Assembly: GCF_025195125.1 (NCBI RefSeq)
Contig: NZ_JAMGSL010000024.1
Location: 1-37,952, forward strand
Source of the DNA: Streptomyces sp. Je 1-79
GTDB taxonomy: Bacteria > Actinomycetota > Actinomycetes > Streptomycetales > Streptomycetaceae
Direction: 5' to 3'
Length of the DNA: 37,952 nt
In this document: piece after piece, positions 7,789 to 15,505 of the stretch
Layout of the letters: each line of letters starts with the position of its first letter
Numbering within the stretch: the stretch's first letter is position 1
The notes under the pieces: generated by a model
Database searches by the model: none
The model's input: only the letters and a program-made list of their open reading frames with translations
What the model was told of the DNA's origin: nothing
Position numbers and translations under genes: made by a program

Positions 7789-8385
7789 CTACAGCAAGAC
7801 CTTCCGTTCGTCGGCCTTGAGGCCGCGGAGTGTCCAAAGTCCGTACAGAGCCAGCAGCGGTTTGACGACCATCCACTCGCCAGGGCGGTAGTCGTCCGCG
7901 CGCACCAGCCTCTCTGCAAGATCGGGCCGCTGCCGCCGCAAGTACGCTCGCGCCTTGAGCGCATGAGCTGGTTGAGAGGCGATCTTGATGCGGCCCACGT
8001 CCTCAAGCAGTGGGATCACGTTGGTGATGTTTTCCCACGTCGTCGCGCTTTGGTCCTCGAGGAGCACCGTGCCGTCGAACTCAAGTACCGACTTCGCGTA
8101 GTCGGCCATCAGTTTGGCCTCCGCAGCGCCGCTGCCGGTCGCGCCGCCGCTGAAGATCACGCGGGTCTCATGCGCACCATCGGCGCATGAGCGGATTCCA
8201 GCACGGACTCGCCACCGGTTGATCAGGTTCGCCGTCGCTTGGGGATTCCGGTACCCCAACACCACCACGGCCTCGGATGCGCCCCCGCTGTCCCCCACGA
8301 GAACTTGAGACCAGCGCCAGTTCAACCACTCGCCCCAGGCCAGGGCTGCAACCCCAGCTATCGCCAGTCCTGTCCTTCGCCGCAT
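7789..8385 (-). CDS. YdcF/SanA-type (DUF218) protein
   Basis: This 198-aa protein has a short N-terminal hydrophobic segment (about 5-17) and a DUF218 domain. The family motifs are visible: AVVVLGYRNPQ, VIFSGGATGSGAAEAKLMADYA, EDQSATTWENITNVIPLL and SQPAHALKARAYLRRQRPDL. In other bacteria DUF218 proteins are linked to envelope functions; the biochemical role is poorly defined. The usual SSSTxEN block appears here as QSATTWEN. Its stop codon abuts the truncated MmyB fragment, so its 3' flank is probably a recombination joint. The last residues (KADERKVLL) still look native. Confidence 0.78.
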   Translation of the reverse strand: MRRRTGLAIAGVAALAWGEWLNWRWSQVLVGDSGGASEAVVVLGYRNPQATANLINRWRVRAGIRSCADGAHETRVIFSGGATGSGAAEAKLMADYAKSVLEFDGTVLLEDQSATTWENITNVIPLLEDVGRIKIASQPAHALKARAYLRRQRPDLAERLVRADDYRPGEWMVVKPLLALYGLWTLRGLKADERKVLL

Positions 8386-8615
8386 GCGGCGACTCTAGGG
8401 CACCTCGGTGCCGAGCTGCGAGGAACCAGCCGCGCTATAAACGACGCATTCTGTTACGAGTTCTAAGGCACGGACGCCCTCGCACCCTGGTGCTCGCACG
8501 CTCAGGAAAGCCCGCACCGGCCGACCGTAGGAGAGAACTCAGGCACGGCGCTGTTCGTCTCCTCTCGGCGCGGCCATACTCGGGCGAGGGGAGTAGCGAG
8601 GGCGGGGGCTACGGC

Positions 8616-9206
8616 ATGGATGGCGACGAGGCGAGCGCGGTTCACCGGCTGTTCGGCCCTGACACGGTGATCCTCGCCGAACCGAGGCGCTCGGTCCTGC
8701 GCAGGTACCACGGTCCGAAGATGCACATGGCGGCTGAGGACGGCACCGTCCTGGCGCACCTTCATGAACGTGCCTCGTTCGCGTACGTACTCCAGGACCT
8801 CGACAACCGGCACGTGCTGGGAGTCGACCTGATCTCCGGAAAGGCCGCCCTCGCCCGTCCGCGCTTCCGGTTGACCGCCGCCGCGGGCGACCCCATCGGC
8901 GAGGTCCACACACCCGGCCGTGTCAACCACACGCGGCTGCTCGACATCCGAACCGCCGGGGCCGGCACGTTGCAGCTGACCCGTAATGCGCTGCTGGGCA
9001 GAGCCTGGCTGGTACGGGACGATCTCGACGGCGTGATCGCCGAGGTGACGGTCTCGACCGTGCGCTCGATGGACGGCCTTCAGGGTTACACAGTGGAGTT
9101 CGACCGACGAGCCGGAAGCGAGCAGCGGCGTCTCGTGGTCGGCGCGACGGTGTGTCTCCAGGTGATCCGGCGTTGGTTGAACGGCCCCCAGGGCAATGCA
9201 GGCTGA
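8616..9206 (+). CDS. Tubby/LURP-one-like (scramblase-fold) protein
   Basis: This 196-aa protein appears to be a single LURP-one-related or phospholipid-scramblase-like beta-barrel domain. The evidence is a chain of short beta strands: RRYHGPKMHMAAEDGTVLAHL, LGVDLISGKAAL, FRLTAAAGDPIGEVH, RLLDIRTAGAGTLQLTRN and WLVRDDLDGVIAEVTV. A hydrophobic C-terminal segment ends in LVVGATVCLQVIRRWL. The ATG at 8616 was chosen because coding character begins there; a G-rich stretch precedes it. A TATAAA at 8436-8441 has no matching -35 box. Family members are usually small cytosolic or membrane-associated proteins of unclear function. The fold call is moderate. Confidence 0.6.
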   Translation: MDGDEASAVHRLFGPDTVILAEPRRSVLRRYHGPKMHMAAEDGTVLAHLHERASFAYVLQDLDNRHVLGVDLISGKAALARPRFRLTAAAGDPIGEVHTPGRVNHTRLLDIRTAGAGTLQLTRNALLGRAWLVRDDLDGVIAEVTVSTVRSMDGLQGYTVEFDRRAGSEQRRLVVGATVCLQVIRRWLNGPQGNAG

Positions 9207-9511
9207 TCGCTAGGCTCAGCGCAAGCAGGTTGTCCTGTAGGGAAGTTCGGCAGCGGGCACGTCAGCCATCGCAGAGGCGGGCTCCGCGCCGATCCCACGC
9301 GCCGTCCAGGGATTCCCGCAGGTGACCGGTGCTCCGACACGTGCCACCGGAGGCAGATCCGCCACTCGCGGCGGACGTCACCGTCACTCCTCGGCGGGAG
9401 CGCACAGAAACAAACCGATTCGCACGTCTATCGCGCGGACGCCGATCGCTGCTACAAGAGTGACGCTTCAACAACTCCTGACCCCCACACCACCCCAGGG
9501 AGTCGCTTGTC
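9207..9511. other. Gene-free stretch upstream of the SGNH hydrolase
   Basis: About 305 bp without a convincing reading frame. It should hold the promoter of the SGNH hydrolase, but I see no -35/-10 pair that stands out. CAGGGAG just before the ATG at 9512 is the ribosome binding site. Confidence 0.4.
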
Positions 9512-10312
9512 ATGTACGCATCCAGACGCAGACGGATTCTGCCCCTGTTGCTGGCCTTGGCCGCCGCGACGCTCGGCCTCGCACAGCCCGCCTCCGCCAC
9601 CGCCGCAGGGGAGCGCTACGTCGCGATCGGCGACTCCTACTCCTCGGGAGTGGGCGCCGGCAGCTACCTGTCCGACAGCGGCAACTGTCAGCGCAGCAGC
9701 AAGGCATACCCGTCCCTGTGGGCGGCGGCCAACGCCCCGGCCTCCTTCTCCTTCACCGCCTGTTCGGGCGCCACGACCAGTTCCGTCAAGAGCAGCCAGC
9801 TGGCCCCGCTCAACAGCTCCACCACGCTCGTCAGCGTCACCGCGGGTGGCAACGACGTCGGATTCGCGAGCATCATGCAGACCTGTGTCCTGCAGAGCGA
9901 GGCGACCTGCGTCACCGCCGTGAACAACGCCATCTCGCAGATCAACAGCACCCTGCCCGGAAGCCTTTCGTCCCTCTACGGCTCCATCCGCACCAAGGCG
10001 CCGCAGGCTCACGTCGTCGTGCTCGGCTATCCGCGCTTCTACCAGCTGAACGGCGGCTGCATCGCCGGCCTGAGCGAGACCGAGCGGGCGGCGATCAACC
10101 GGGGCGGCGACGCCCTCAACGGCATGCTCGCGAAGCAGGCCGCCGACGCGGGATTCTCGTACTCCAGCGTCGTGGACGAGTTCACAGGCCACGAGATCTG
10201 CTCGAGCGCCGCCTGGCTGCACAGCCTCACGGTGCCCGTGTCCAACAGCTACCACCCCACGGCCACAGGCCACTCCGGCGGTTACCTGCCGGCCTTCCGC
10301 TCCGCCGTCTGA
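9512..10312 (+). CDS. Secreted SGNH/GDSL esterase-lipase
   Basis: This 266-aa protein has a signal peptide (ASRRRR, hydrophobic core, cleavage near ASA-TAA at about 29-32). The SGNH domain is clear: nucleophile S42 in AIGDSYSSGVGAG, oxyanion glycine at about G46, N114 in TAGGNDVGF, and catalytic H248 in SNSYHPTATGHSGGY. Six cysteines (59, 84, 125, 133, 183, 230) fit the three disulfides known from secreted Streptomyces SGNH lipases. It should hydrolyse short- to medium-chain esters or lipids outside the cell. Start: ATG at 9512 after CAGGGAG. The next gene, also secreted, starts 137 bp downstream on the same strand, so the two may share a transcript. Confidence 0.9.
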   Translation: MYASRRRRILPLLLALAAATLGLAQPASATAAGERYVAIGDSYSSGVGAGSYLSDSGNCQRSSKAYPSLWAAANAPASFSFTACSGATTSSVKSSQLAPLNSSTTLVSVTAGGNDVGFASIMQTCVLQSEATCVTAVNNAISQINSTLPGSLSSLYGSIRTKAPQAHVVVLGYPRFYQLNGGCIAGLSETERAAINRGGDALNGMLAKQAADAGFSYSSVVDEFTGHEICSSAAWLHSLTVPVSNSYHPTATGHSGGYLPAFRSAV

Positions 10313-10449
10313 CTCCCCCCGGCCGCATCCCCGGGGTCTTCCGCACCCAGAAGTCGACGCGGGTAGACCTCGCGGCCGCAGGGACAACCGCTCAGCGCCG
10401 CCGCACACGTCCGGTCCGTCCGCCGAAGTCCGCACCAGGAGGAACGCTC

Positions 10450-11043
10450 ATGAAGTCCCGTCAGACCCCGAACAGCGCTCAGGCACCCGACGGCCCTCAG
10501 TCCGCCGCCCCGGCCCAGATCCGTACGCGAGGAACCGCACTCCGCGCGCTCCTCACCGCGCTCGCACTCGTGCTCGGCGCCTTCCTCGCCCCCGGCGTGG
10601 GCGTACTCGGCGGTGCGACCGACGCACACGCCGCCACCAAGATCAGCCACGCCACCGCCACGTCGATGTTCCGCAGCTCCGGGATCACCTGGTCCTCGTC
10701 CGGCGGCTGCTCCAACCGGAACAACCCCACCTGCACCTCCTTCGACCAGCTCAACCTCGCCACCGCCCAGGGCGCGCAGACCCTCAGGAGCGCCAGCGGC
10801 TGCGCCCTGATCATCACCGGCGGCACCGAGACCGGCCACGCCTCCGGCACGTACTCCCACTGGAACGGCTACAAGCTCGACTTCGGCAAGGCCACCTGCG
10901 TCACGAACTACGTCAAGAACACGTTCACCTACATCGGAGTGCGGGGCGACGGCGCTCCGCAGTGGAGGTCCGGCGCCGGCAACGTCTACGCCGACGAGGG
11001 CAACCACTGGGACGTGACGTTCTACAACTGCGGCGGCTGCTGA
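10450..11043 (+). CDS. Secreted M15-like (DD-peptidase fold) metallopeptidase, probable
   Basis: This 197-aa exported protein starts at ATG 10450 after AGGAGG. A long n-region (about 28 residues), a hydrophobic core and an AHA-ATK cleavage site at about 60-62 form the signal peptide. The mature part contains SHWNGYKLD (136-144), which fits the SxHxxGxxxD zinc motif of M15/VanY/Hedgehog-type peptidases. It is followed by E183-GNHWD with a possible third zinc ligand, H186. The usual alanine of SxHxxGxAxD is lysine here. Five cysteines (87, 95, 118, 150, 194) plus the terminal C197 suggest disulfides. Likely target: peptidoglycan peptides. A strong terminator follows. The family call is inferred from motif spacing only. 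Confidence 0.6.
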   Translation: MKSRQTPNSAQAPDGPQSAAPAQIRTRGTALRALLTALALVLGAFLAPGVGVLGGATDAHAATKISHATATSMFRSSGITWSSSGGCSNRNNPTCTSFDQLNLATAQGAQTLRSASGCALIITGGTETGHASGTYSHWNGYKLDFGKATCVTNYVKNTFTYIGVRGDGAPQWRSGAGNVYADEGNHWDVTFYNCGGC

Positions 11044-11077
11044 GCCGGCCGCACCCGCTGCGTAGCAGGGCGCGGGC

Positions 11078-11107
11078 TGTCTGCCCGGACTCCGGTCCGG
11101 GCAGACA
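11078..11107 (+). terminator. Strong hairpin terminator
   Basis: A perfect 13-bp stem (11078-11090 with 11095-11107; TGTCTGCCCGGAC and its complement) closes on a TCCG tetraloop, 34 bp after the stop codon of the M15-like gene. It ends the SGNH/M15 transcript. Confidence 0.78.
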
Positions 11108-11291
11108 ACCCGGGTACCCGTGGGCCGCCCGCAGCTGTCGAGAACGTGACCAGCGCGGCACGCCCGGTGTGCGAGCTCCCGAGAGTGGCTTCGAGGAATT
11201 CCACCTCACGCTCCAGCCGCTGGGAGCCTCGGGCGCGCGCCGTCGTCCAGGTTCCCGCACACACGGGCACCGAGCAGGGAGCATGGCGGGT

Positions 11292-11660
11292 ATGACCATT
11301 GAGCATCCCGCCGAGCGCGGTGGCGCGGGGCGCGACCGGTTCGCCGCCTTCGCCGAGCGGGCGTCGAACGTCACGAGCTCGCCCCTGTTCTACGTCCTCT
11401 GCGTGGTCCTGGTCCTCGGCATGGTCGTCGTACACCTCATGCATCTCCCCTTGCATTGGCTGGTCTTCGCGGGCGACGTCATGACGGCCGTCAACCTGCT
11501 CCTGCTCGCCTTGCTGAAGAACACGGAACGGCGCGCCACGCACGCCATTCAGGCCAAGCTGGACGCGATCGCCGAGCTCATGCTGGAACAGCGCGAGGGT
11601 ACGGGCCACAGAGCGGCGGACGAGCTGCGGCGCGCGATCGGCATGGAGGAGGGGCAGTGA
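11292..11660 (+). CDS. Low-affinity iron permease family small membrane protein
   Basis: This 122-aa protein has two transmembrane helices (about 30-50 and 55-76), a positively charged turn (KNTERRATHA) and an amphipathic C-terminal helix (AIQAKLDAIAELMLEQREG). This layout and the KLD-aIaEL segment match the low-affinity iron permease family (PF04120), most of whose bacterial members are uncharacterised and lack proof of iron transport. The ATG at 11292 has AGGGAG 10 nt upstream; the ATG three codons earlier is too close to that site. The next gene is convergent. Confidence 0.72.
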   Translation: MTIEHPAERGGAGRDRFAAFAERASNVTSSPLFYVLCVVLVLGMVVVHLMHLPLHWLVFAGDVMTAVNLLLLALLKNTERRATHAIQAKLDAIAELMLEQREGTGHRAADELRRAIGMEEGQ

Positions 11661-11708
11661 GGGGCCGACCGCACACGTGGGTCACGCGTCGAGCGGGCTG
11701 ACCTGTCT

Positions 11709-11730
11709 CGGCGTCAGCCGCGGCTCGCCG
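11709..11730. terminator. Possible bidirectional terminator
   Basis: CGGCG...CGCCG outer stem and AGCC/GGCT inner stem form one interrupted hairpin midway between two convergent genes. The stem is imperfect and the loop is small, so support is weak. Confidence 0.33.
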
Positions 11731-11752
11731 CCTGTGCCGTGCGTGAGCAGAG

Positions 11753-12484
11753 CTAAGCCTCGGCCCACTCCCCGCCCTTGGAAGCGAGGAGACCCGCTGT
11801 CGCGGAGACCGCCGCGATCAGCGCCAGCGCCACTCCCAGAGCGAGGATGAGGTCGACGTGTACGAGCATGGCCCCGCCCGCGAGGGCGCCGAGGAGCATC
11901 GCCAGGACCGACAGAATCCGGCGCGCCCGGCCGGGTCCGGCGCCGCCGCCCGGCTCGGAGTCCGCCGCGATGCCGGTCAGCGTCTGGGTGAGGACGGTCG
12001 TGGTCAGGTCCGGGACACCGAGGCGGCGGACGACCGCGTTCTGAAATCCCATGGCGAGGCCGAGGCCCACGATCAGGGTGTAGCGGACGGGGTCGCCCGT
12101 CCGGTCCGGTGCCAGGACGGCCATGAGCAGCACCGCGGCGACGAGCACCGTCTGCAGCACCGTGCCCGCGGCGAGCAGCCGCCCGCGATGCGAGGCGAAG
12201 CGGAGGCCGAAGCGACCGCCCGCCGTCGCACCGGTGAAGAAGGCCGCTGTCGAAACGACGGAGGCGGGTGCGGAGAGCCCCTCGGCCCCGGCCAGGGCGA
12301 AGCCCATCAGCACGATGTTGCCGGTCATGTTGGCGACGAAGACCTCCCCCAGCCCGAGATAGCTCACCGCGTCCACCAGGCCGGTCACCACCGTCAGCGT
12401 CAGCAGCAACGGCGGCAACGGCCCGTGCCGGTCACCCCTCGACGGCACCAGCGTGCGGGCCGCGTCAACCAGCAACTTACGCAT
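11753..12484 (-). CDS. DUF1275 (YoaK-type) membrane protein
   Basis: This 243-aa integral membrane protein has about six hydrophobic helices. The DUF1275 hallmarks are present: TGLVDAVSYLGLGEVFVANMTGNIVLMG near the N-terminus and MGFQNAVVRRLGVPDLTTTVLTQTLTGI in the second half. The family is common in actinobacteria and its transport or sensing role is not established. It starts with ATG at 12484; GGAGCGT lies upstream. The 391-bp gap to the divergent protease gene contains a PHO-box-like direct repeat. Confidence 0.86.
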   Translation of the reverse strand: MRKLLVDAARTLVPSRGDRHGPLPPLLLTLTVVTGLVDAVSYLGLGEVFVANMTGNIVLMGFALAGAEGLSAPASVVSTAAFFTGATAGGRFGLRFASHRGRLLAAGTVLQTVLVAAVLLMAVLAPDRTGDPVRYTLIVGLGLAMGFQNAVVRRLGVPDLTTTVLTQTLTGIAADSEPGGGAGPGRARRILSVLAMLLGALAGGAMLVHVDLILALGVALALIAAVSATAGLLASKGGEWAEA

Positions 12485-12875
12485 CCGCGGACGCTCCTTC
12501 TCGTGACGCAGGCCAAGAGCCCATGATCCACCGCCGGCCCTCGGAACCCCCCACGCCGCGACCCGCGCGCCCCGGACGGGAGTGTCCTCCGGCGGTGTCG
12601 GGTCCGCGCCGATGGACGCGCTCTGCTCAACAGGGGCTCATCCGGGCCCCGGAGACGGAATGCGAGCACGCTGAAACCGGTGACGCGCCCTGAGTGACCA
12701 TGGTGCGCCGGGTCCTCCCATCCTGTGAAGGACCTGTGAACGCAAACGAGTTGTCGCGTGTGCGTCCGCAAGGTGCCCTTGTGTGCGACTGCGACGCCTC
12801 GGAATAGTACGGCGGGTCATCCTCCGCACCCGGACACCCCACATCGTCCGGTCGCGGCCCCCACAGGAGGTCAAT
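12485..12875. other. Divergent regulatory region between DUF1275 and protease genes
   Basis: About 390 bp without a gene. It carries the 11-nt direct repeats described separately (12720-12741). A weak promoter candidate for the protease is TTGTGT (12779-12784), 18 bp, AATAGT (12803-12808), placing transcription near 12815. AGGAGG (12865-12870) is the protease ribosome binding site. Confidence 0.45.
12720..12741 (-). promoter_or_regulatory. PHO-box-like direct repeat (two 11-nt units)
   Basis: Read on the minus strand, GTTCACAGGTC and CTTCACAGGAT are adjacent 11-nt units sharing TTCACAGG. Streptomyces PhoP binds direct repeats of 11 nt resembling GTTCACC plus four less conserved bases. The GTTCAC core and the spacing fit; bases 7-8 differ from consensus. 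The site lies about 135 bp upstream of the streptogrisin start and just upstream of its candidate promoter. Confidence 0.42.
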
Positions 12876-13961
12876 TTGAAGCACCGTCGCATAAACCGGC
12901 GTAAGACTGTCGTCGCGGGTGGCGCAGTCGCCGCGCTGGTCATCGCGGGTATCACGTTCCAGAGTGCGAACGCCAGCGACAGCACCGAGCAACTCTCCGT
13001 CAAGACGCTCACCGCGCCGGCGGCAGGGACGCTCGCCCTCTCCCTCAAGGCGGACCTCGGTGCGTCCGAGGCGGGCACCTACTACGACGCGGCCACCAAG
13101 GCGCTCGTCGTGAACGTCGTGTCCGAGGACGCCGCCCAGGCCGTACGCGAGGCGGGCGCCAAGCCGCGCATCGTCGAGAACACCCTCGCCGAACTGACCG
13201 GGGCACGACAGACCCTGACCGAGAAGGCGACCATCCCGGGCACCTCCTGGGCCACGGACCCGGTCAGCAACAAGGTCGTCGTCACGGCCGACCGCACGGT
13301 CTCGAACGCCGAACTCGCGACGCTGCAGAAGGTCGTCAAGGGCCTCGGCGGCAAGGCGGAACTCAAGCGCAGCGCGGGCGAGTTCAAGCCCTTCGCCTCC
13401 GGCGGCGACGCGATCCACTCCGGCGGCGGACGCTGCTCGCTCGGCTTCAACGTGGTGAAGGACGGCGAGCCGCACTTCATCACCGCCGGGCACTGCGGCG
13501 AGGCGGGCAGCGAGTGGTCGACATCGGCGGGCGGCCCCGCGATCGGCTCGATGGTCGACTCCCAGTTCCCGGGCAACGACTTCGCCCTGGTGAAGTACAG
13601 CGGTGACACCCCGCACCCGAGCGAGGTCAACCTCTACAACGGCAGCGCCCAGGCCATCACCAAGGCAGGCGACGCCACGGTCGGCATGCAGGTGCAGCGC
13701 AGCGGCTCCACCACCCAGGTCCACGACGGAGAGGTCACCGGCCTCGACGCGACGGTGAACTACGGCAACGGCGACATCGTCGAGGGCCTCATCCAGACGT
13801 CGGTCTGCGCCGAACCCGGTGACAGCGGCGGTTCGCTCTTCGCCGGTGACACGGCGATCGGCCTCACGTCGGGTGGCAGTGGCAACTGCTCCTCGGGCGG
13901 GGAGACGTTCTTCCAGCCCGTGACCGAAGCGCTCTCGACCTTCGGCGCCGAGATCGGCTGA
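12876..13961 (+). CDS. Streptogrisin-type secreted serine protease (S1, preproprotein)
   Basis: This 361-aa chymotrypsin-fold protease has a signal peptide (KHRRINRRK, core to about 30, cleavage near ANA at 31-33). An alpha-lytic-type pro-domain spans about 35-170. The mature protease begins near 174, where ASGGDAI then RCSLGFNV aligns with mature streptogrisins. Triad: H206 (TAGHC), D235 (NDFALV), S317 (GDSGGS). Disulfide cysteines include 187/207 and 311/338. The start is an unusual TTG at 12876, supported by AGGAGG 5 nt upstream and by the KHRRI... n-region common in streptogrisin precursors; GTG at 12783 would add a non-signal-like extension. It digests extracellular protein. A 16-bp terminator follows. 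Confidence 0.93.
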   Translation: MKHRRINRRKTVVAGGAVAALVIAGITFQSANASDSTEQLSVKTLTAPAAGTLALSLKADLGASEAGTYYDAATKALVVNVVSEDAAQAVREAGAKPRIVENTLAELTGARQTLTEKATIPGTSWATDPVSNKVVVTADRTVSNAELATLQKVVKGLGGKAELKRSAGEFKPFASGGDAIHSGGGRCSLGFNVVKDGEPHFITAGHCGEAGSEWSTSAGGPAIGSMVDSQFPGNDFALVKYSGDTPHPSEVNLYNGSAQAITKAGDATVGMQVQRSGSTTQVHDGEVTGLDATVNYGNGDIVEGLIQTSVCAEPGDSGGSLFAGDTAIGLTSGGSGNCSSGGETFFQPVTEALSTFGAEIG

Positions 13962-13980
13962 CAGTAGGACAGACAGCGTG

Positions 13981-14016
13981 CGGCGGGGCTGCCTCCAGTG
14001 GGAGGAAGCCCCGCCG
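13981..14016. terminator. Terminator between convergent genes
   Basis: A 16-bp stem with one mismatch (13981-13996 with 14001-14016) and an AGTG loop lies 20 bp after the protease stop codon. It can serve both the protease and the convergent lamin-tail gene. Confidence 0.75.
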
Positions 14017-14080
14017 TCGTGCTCACACGGCACCGCGAAGCCGGGCTGCCCGATACGGCCCCGCCTCGCTGCGCTGTGGT

Positions 14081-14584
14081 TCAGCCGTGGTACGTGATGA
14101 AGCCGTTCCCGTCCCGGTCGTTGTCGCGCTTGGTGTAGGAATGCACGTCGGCGCGGGCACCGGAGGGCTTGTACAGGTAGATGGTGTCCTTGTCGTTGTT
14201 CCACATGAAGTTGCAGTTCTGCCGGTATGCCACGTTGTTGGCGTCGGACTCGGTGCCGCGGCCTCCGCGCAGGCTCACCGAATCGCCAGGCTGCAGGTAG
14301 TGGTTGACGGAGAACGTGTACTTGTTGCCGGCCGTGTCCTTGACGACGTAGCCCCTGAGGTTCACGGTCGTCGAACGCGAGTAGTTCTTGATCGTCAGGT
14401 ACTCGTTCCGGGTGTTGCCCCCGGTGCACCGGTTGTCGTCCCGACCCGGTGCGTCGTACTGGATGCCCCTGACCTTCAACTCCGAGGAGTACTCGGCGGC
14501 CTGGGCGGGAGCCGCCGTGACGATGGTCAGTATCCCGGTGGTGGTGGCGGCGGCCGCGACGGCGTGGCGCATGCGTATGCGCAT
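14081..14584 (-). CDS. Secreted lamin-tail-domain (LTD) protein
   Basis: This 167-aa exported protein has a signal peptide (MRIRMRHAV, Ala/Thr-rich core, cleavage at PAQAA-EYSS near 30). The mature part matches a lamin-tail domain: ELKVRGIQYDAPGRDDN, NEYLTIKNYSRSTTVNLRGYVVKD, YTFSVNHYLQPGDSVSLRGGRG, and a closing NNDKDTIYLYKPSGARADVHSY. LTDs are small immunoglobulin-like beta sandwiches, often in cell-surface or secreted proteins and thought to mediate binding. The ATG at 14584 follows GAGGGG, and the signal peptide starts there. Upstream in-frame codons look non-coding. It is a single-gene unit; the binding partner is unknown. Confidence 0.84.
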   Translation of the reverse strand: MRIRMRHAVAAAATTTGILTIVTAAPAQAAEYSSELKVRGIQYDAPGRDDNRCTGGNTRNEYLTIKNYSRSTTVNLRGYVVKDTAGNKYTFSVNHYLQPGDSVSLRGGRGTESDANNVAYRQNCNFMWNNDKDTIYLYKPSGARADVHSYTKRDNDRDGNGFITYHG

Positions 14585-14956
14585 GAGGTGGTCCCCTCGG
14601 TAGTGCGAACGGTGCACGCGAGAGCGTATCGATTGTGACGAGGGTGTGTTGGTCTTGCGTAGAAATCGTGAACGGGCGAGATGTTCGGGCTTCGGAGCGT
14701 GACCCGCCTGCGGTGACCGAGGTACGCGGCCCCGCTTCCGGCTCGAGGTCTGCCTGGTCACCGCAGTGCGGGCGCGCCCTCACCCTCGTCTTCGCCCGGC
14801 TGGCACTTCCTGGTCTCGCACCCTTCCGGGGTCAGGAACCGGCGAGCCGCCGCGTCTCGCCCATGTGACCACCCTGATCGGCGCCACGCCCACGAGTGGA
14901 GCGCCCTGTGGGGTACCGCCTCGGGTCAACGCCCGCGCTGGCGGCCGGTGGCGGTG
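14585..14956. other. Gene-free stretch upstream of the lamin-tail gene
   Basis: About 370 bp between two minus-strand genes. It should hold the lamin-tail gene promoter and the end of the NUDIX transcript. I see no strong promoter, hairpin or reading frame. Confidence 0.35.
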
Positions 14957-15493
14957 TCAGTACGCGAGTCCCACATGGGCCAGGGCCTGCCTCAGCAGAA
15001 CCCCGTGACCACCGGGCATCTCGCCCTGCACGGCCGGAGAGGCTGCCTCCTGCGGGCTGAACCACACCAGGTCAAGTGCGTCCTGCCGCGGACGGCAGTC
15101 GCCGGCGACCGGCACGATGTACGCGAGCGACACCGCATGCTGGCGGGGGTCGTGGAACGGGGTGATGCCCGCTGTGGGGAAGTACTCGGCGACCGTGAAA
15201 GGCTGGAGCGAAGCGGGGACGCGGGGCAGGGCCACCGGACCGAGATCCTTCTCCAAGTGGCGCAGCAGCGCGTCACGGACCCGCTCGTGGTGCATCACCC
15301 GGCCGGACACGAGGGTCCGGCTGATCGTCCCGCCCGCGCCGATCCGCAGAAGCACTCCGATGCTGGTGACTTCGCCGCTGTCGTCCACGCGCACGGGCAC
15401 GGCCTCGACGTACAGGATGGGCATCTGGGCCCTGGCGGCGTCCAGCTCGTCCGTGGTGAGCCAGCCGGGCGTGGTCTCGGTCATGTCAGACAT
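14957..15493 (-). CDS. NUDIX-like protein of the DUF4916 type
   Basis: This 178-aa cytosolic protein resembles actinobacterial DUF4916/NUDIX proteins. A NUDIX-box-like helix is present as SGRVMHHERVRDALLRHLEKDLG. The classic catalytic REUxEE is altered: R, A and L stand where R, E and U/x are expected, and an E-K-D replaces the EE pair. The C-terminal part, HAVSLAYIVPVAGDCRPRQDALDLVWFSPQEA, fits a NUDIX fold. It may hydrolyse or simply bind a nucleotide diphosphate. TATGAT lies 6 nt before the ATG and no Shine-Dalgarno sequence is visible, so the mRNA may be leaderless. Confidence 0.78.
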   Translation of the reverse strand: MSDMTETTPGWLTTDELDAARAQMPILYVEAVPVRVDDSGEVTSIGVLLRIGAGGTISRTLVSGRVMHHERVRDALLRHLEKDLGPVALPRVPASLQPFTVAEYFPTAGITPFHDPRQHAVSLAYIVPVAGDCRPRQDALDLVWFSPQEAASPAVQGEMPGGHGVLLRQALAHVGLAY

Positions 15494-15499
15494 CGCTTG

Positions 15500-15505
15500 A
15501 TCATA
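15500..15505 (-). promoter_or_regulatory. -10 box of a probable leaderless promoter
   Basis: On the minus strand TATGAT is followed by 6 nt and then the ATG of the NUDIX-like gene, so transcription would start at or next to the start codon. No good -35 box is seen 16-18 bp upstream. Confidence 0.42.

Noticed and set aside
12627..14783. 718-codon open frame on the minus strand across the protease and lamin-tail regions
   Set aside because: The streptogrisin triad and signal peptide on the plus strand, and the lamin-tail gene in another minus frame, explain this region.
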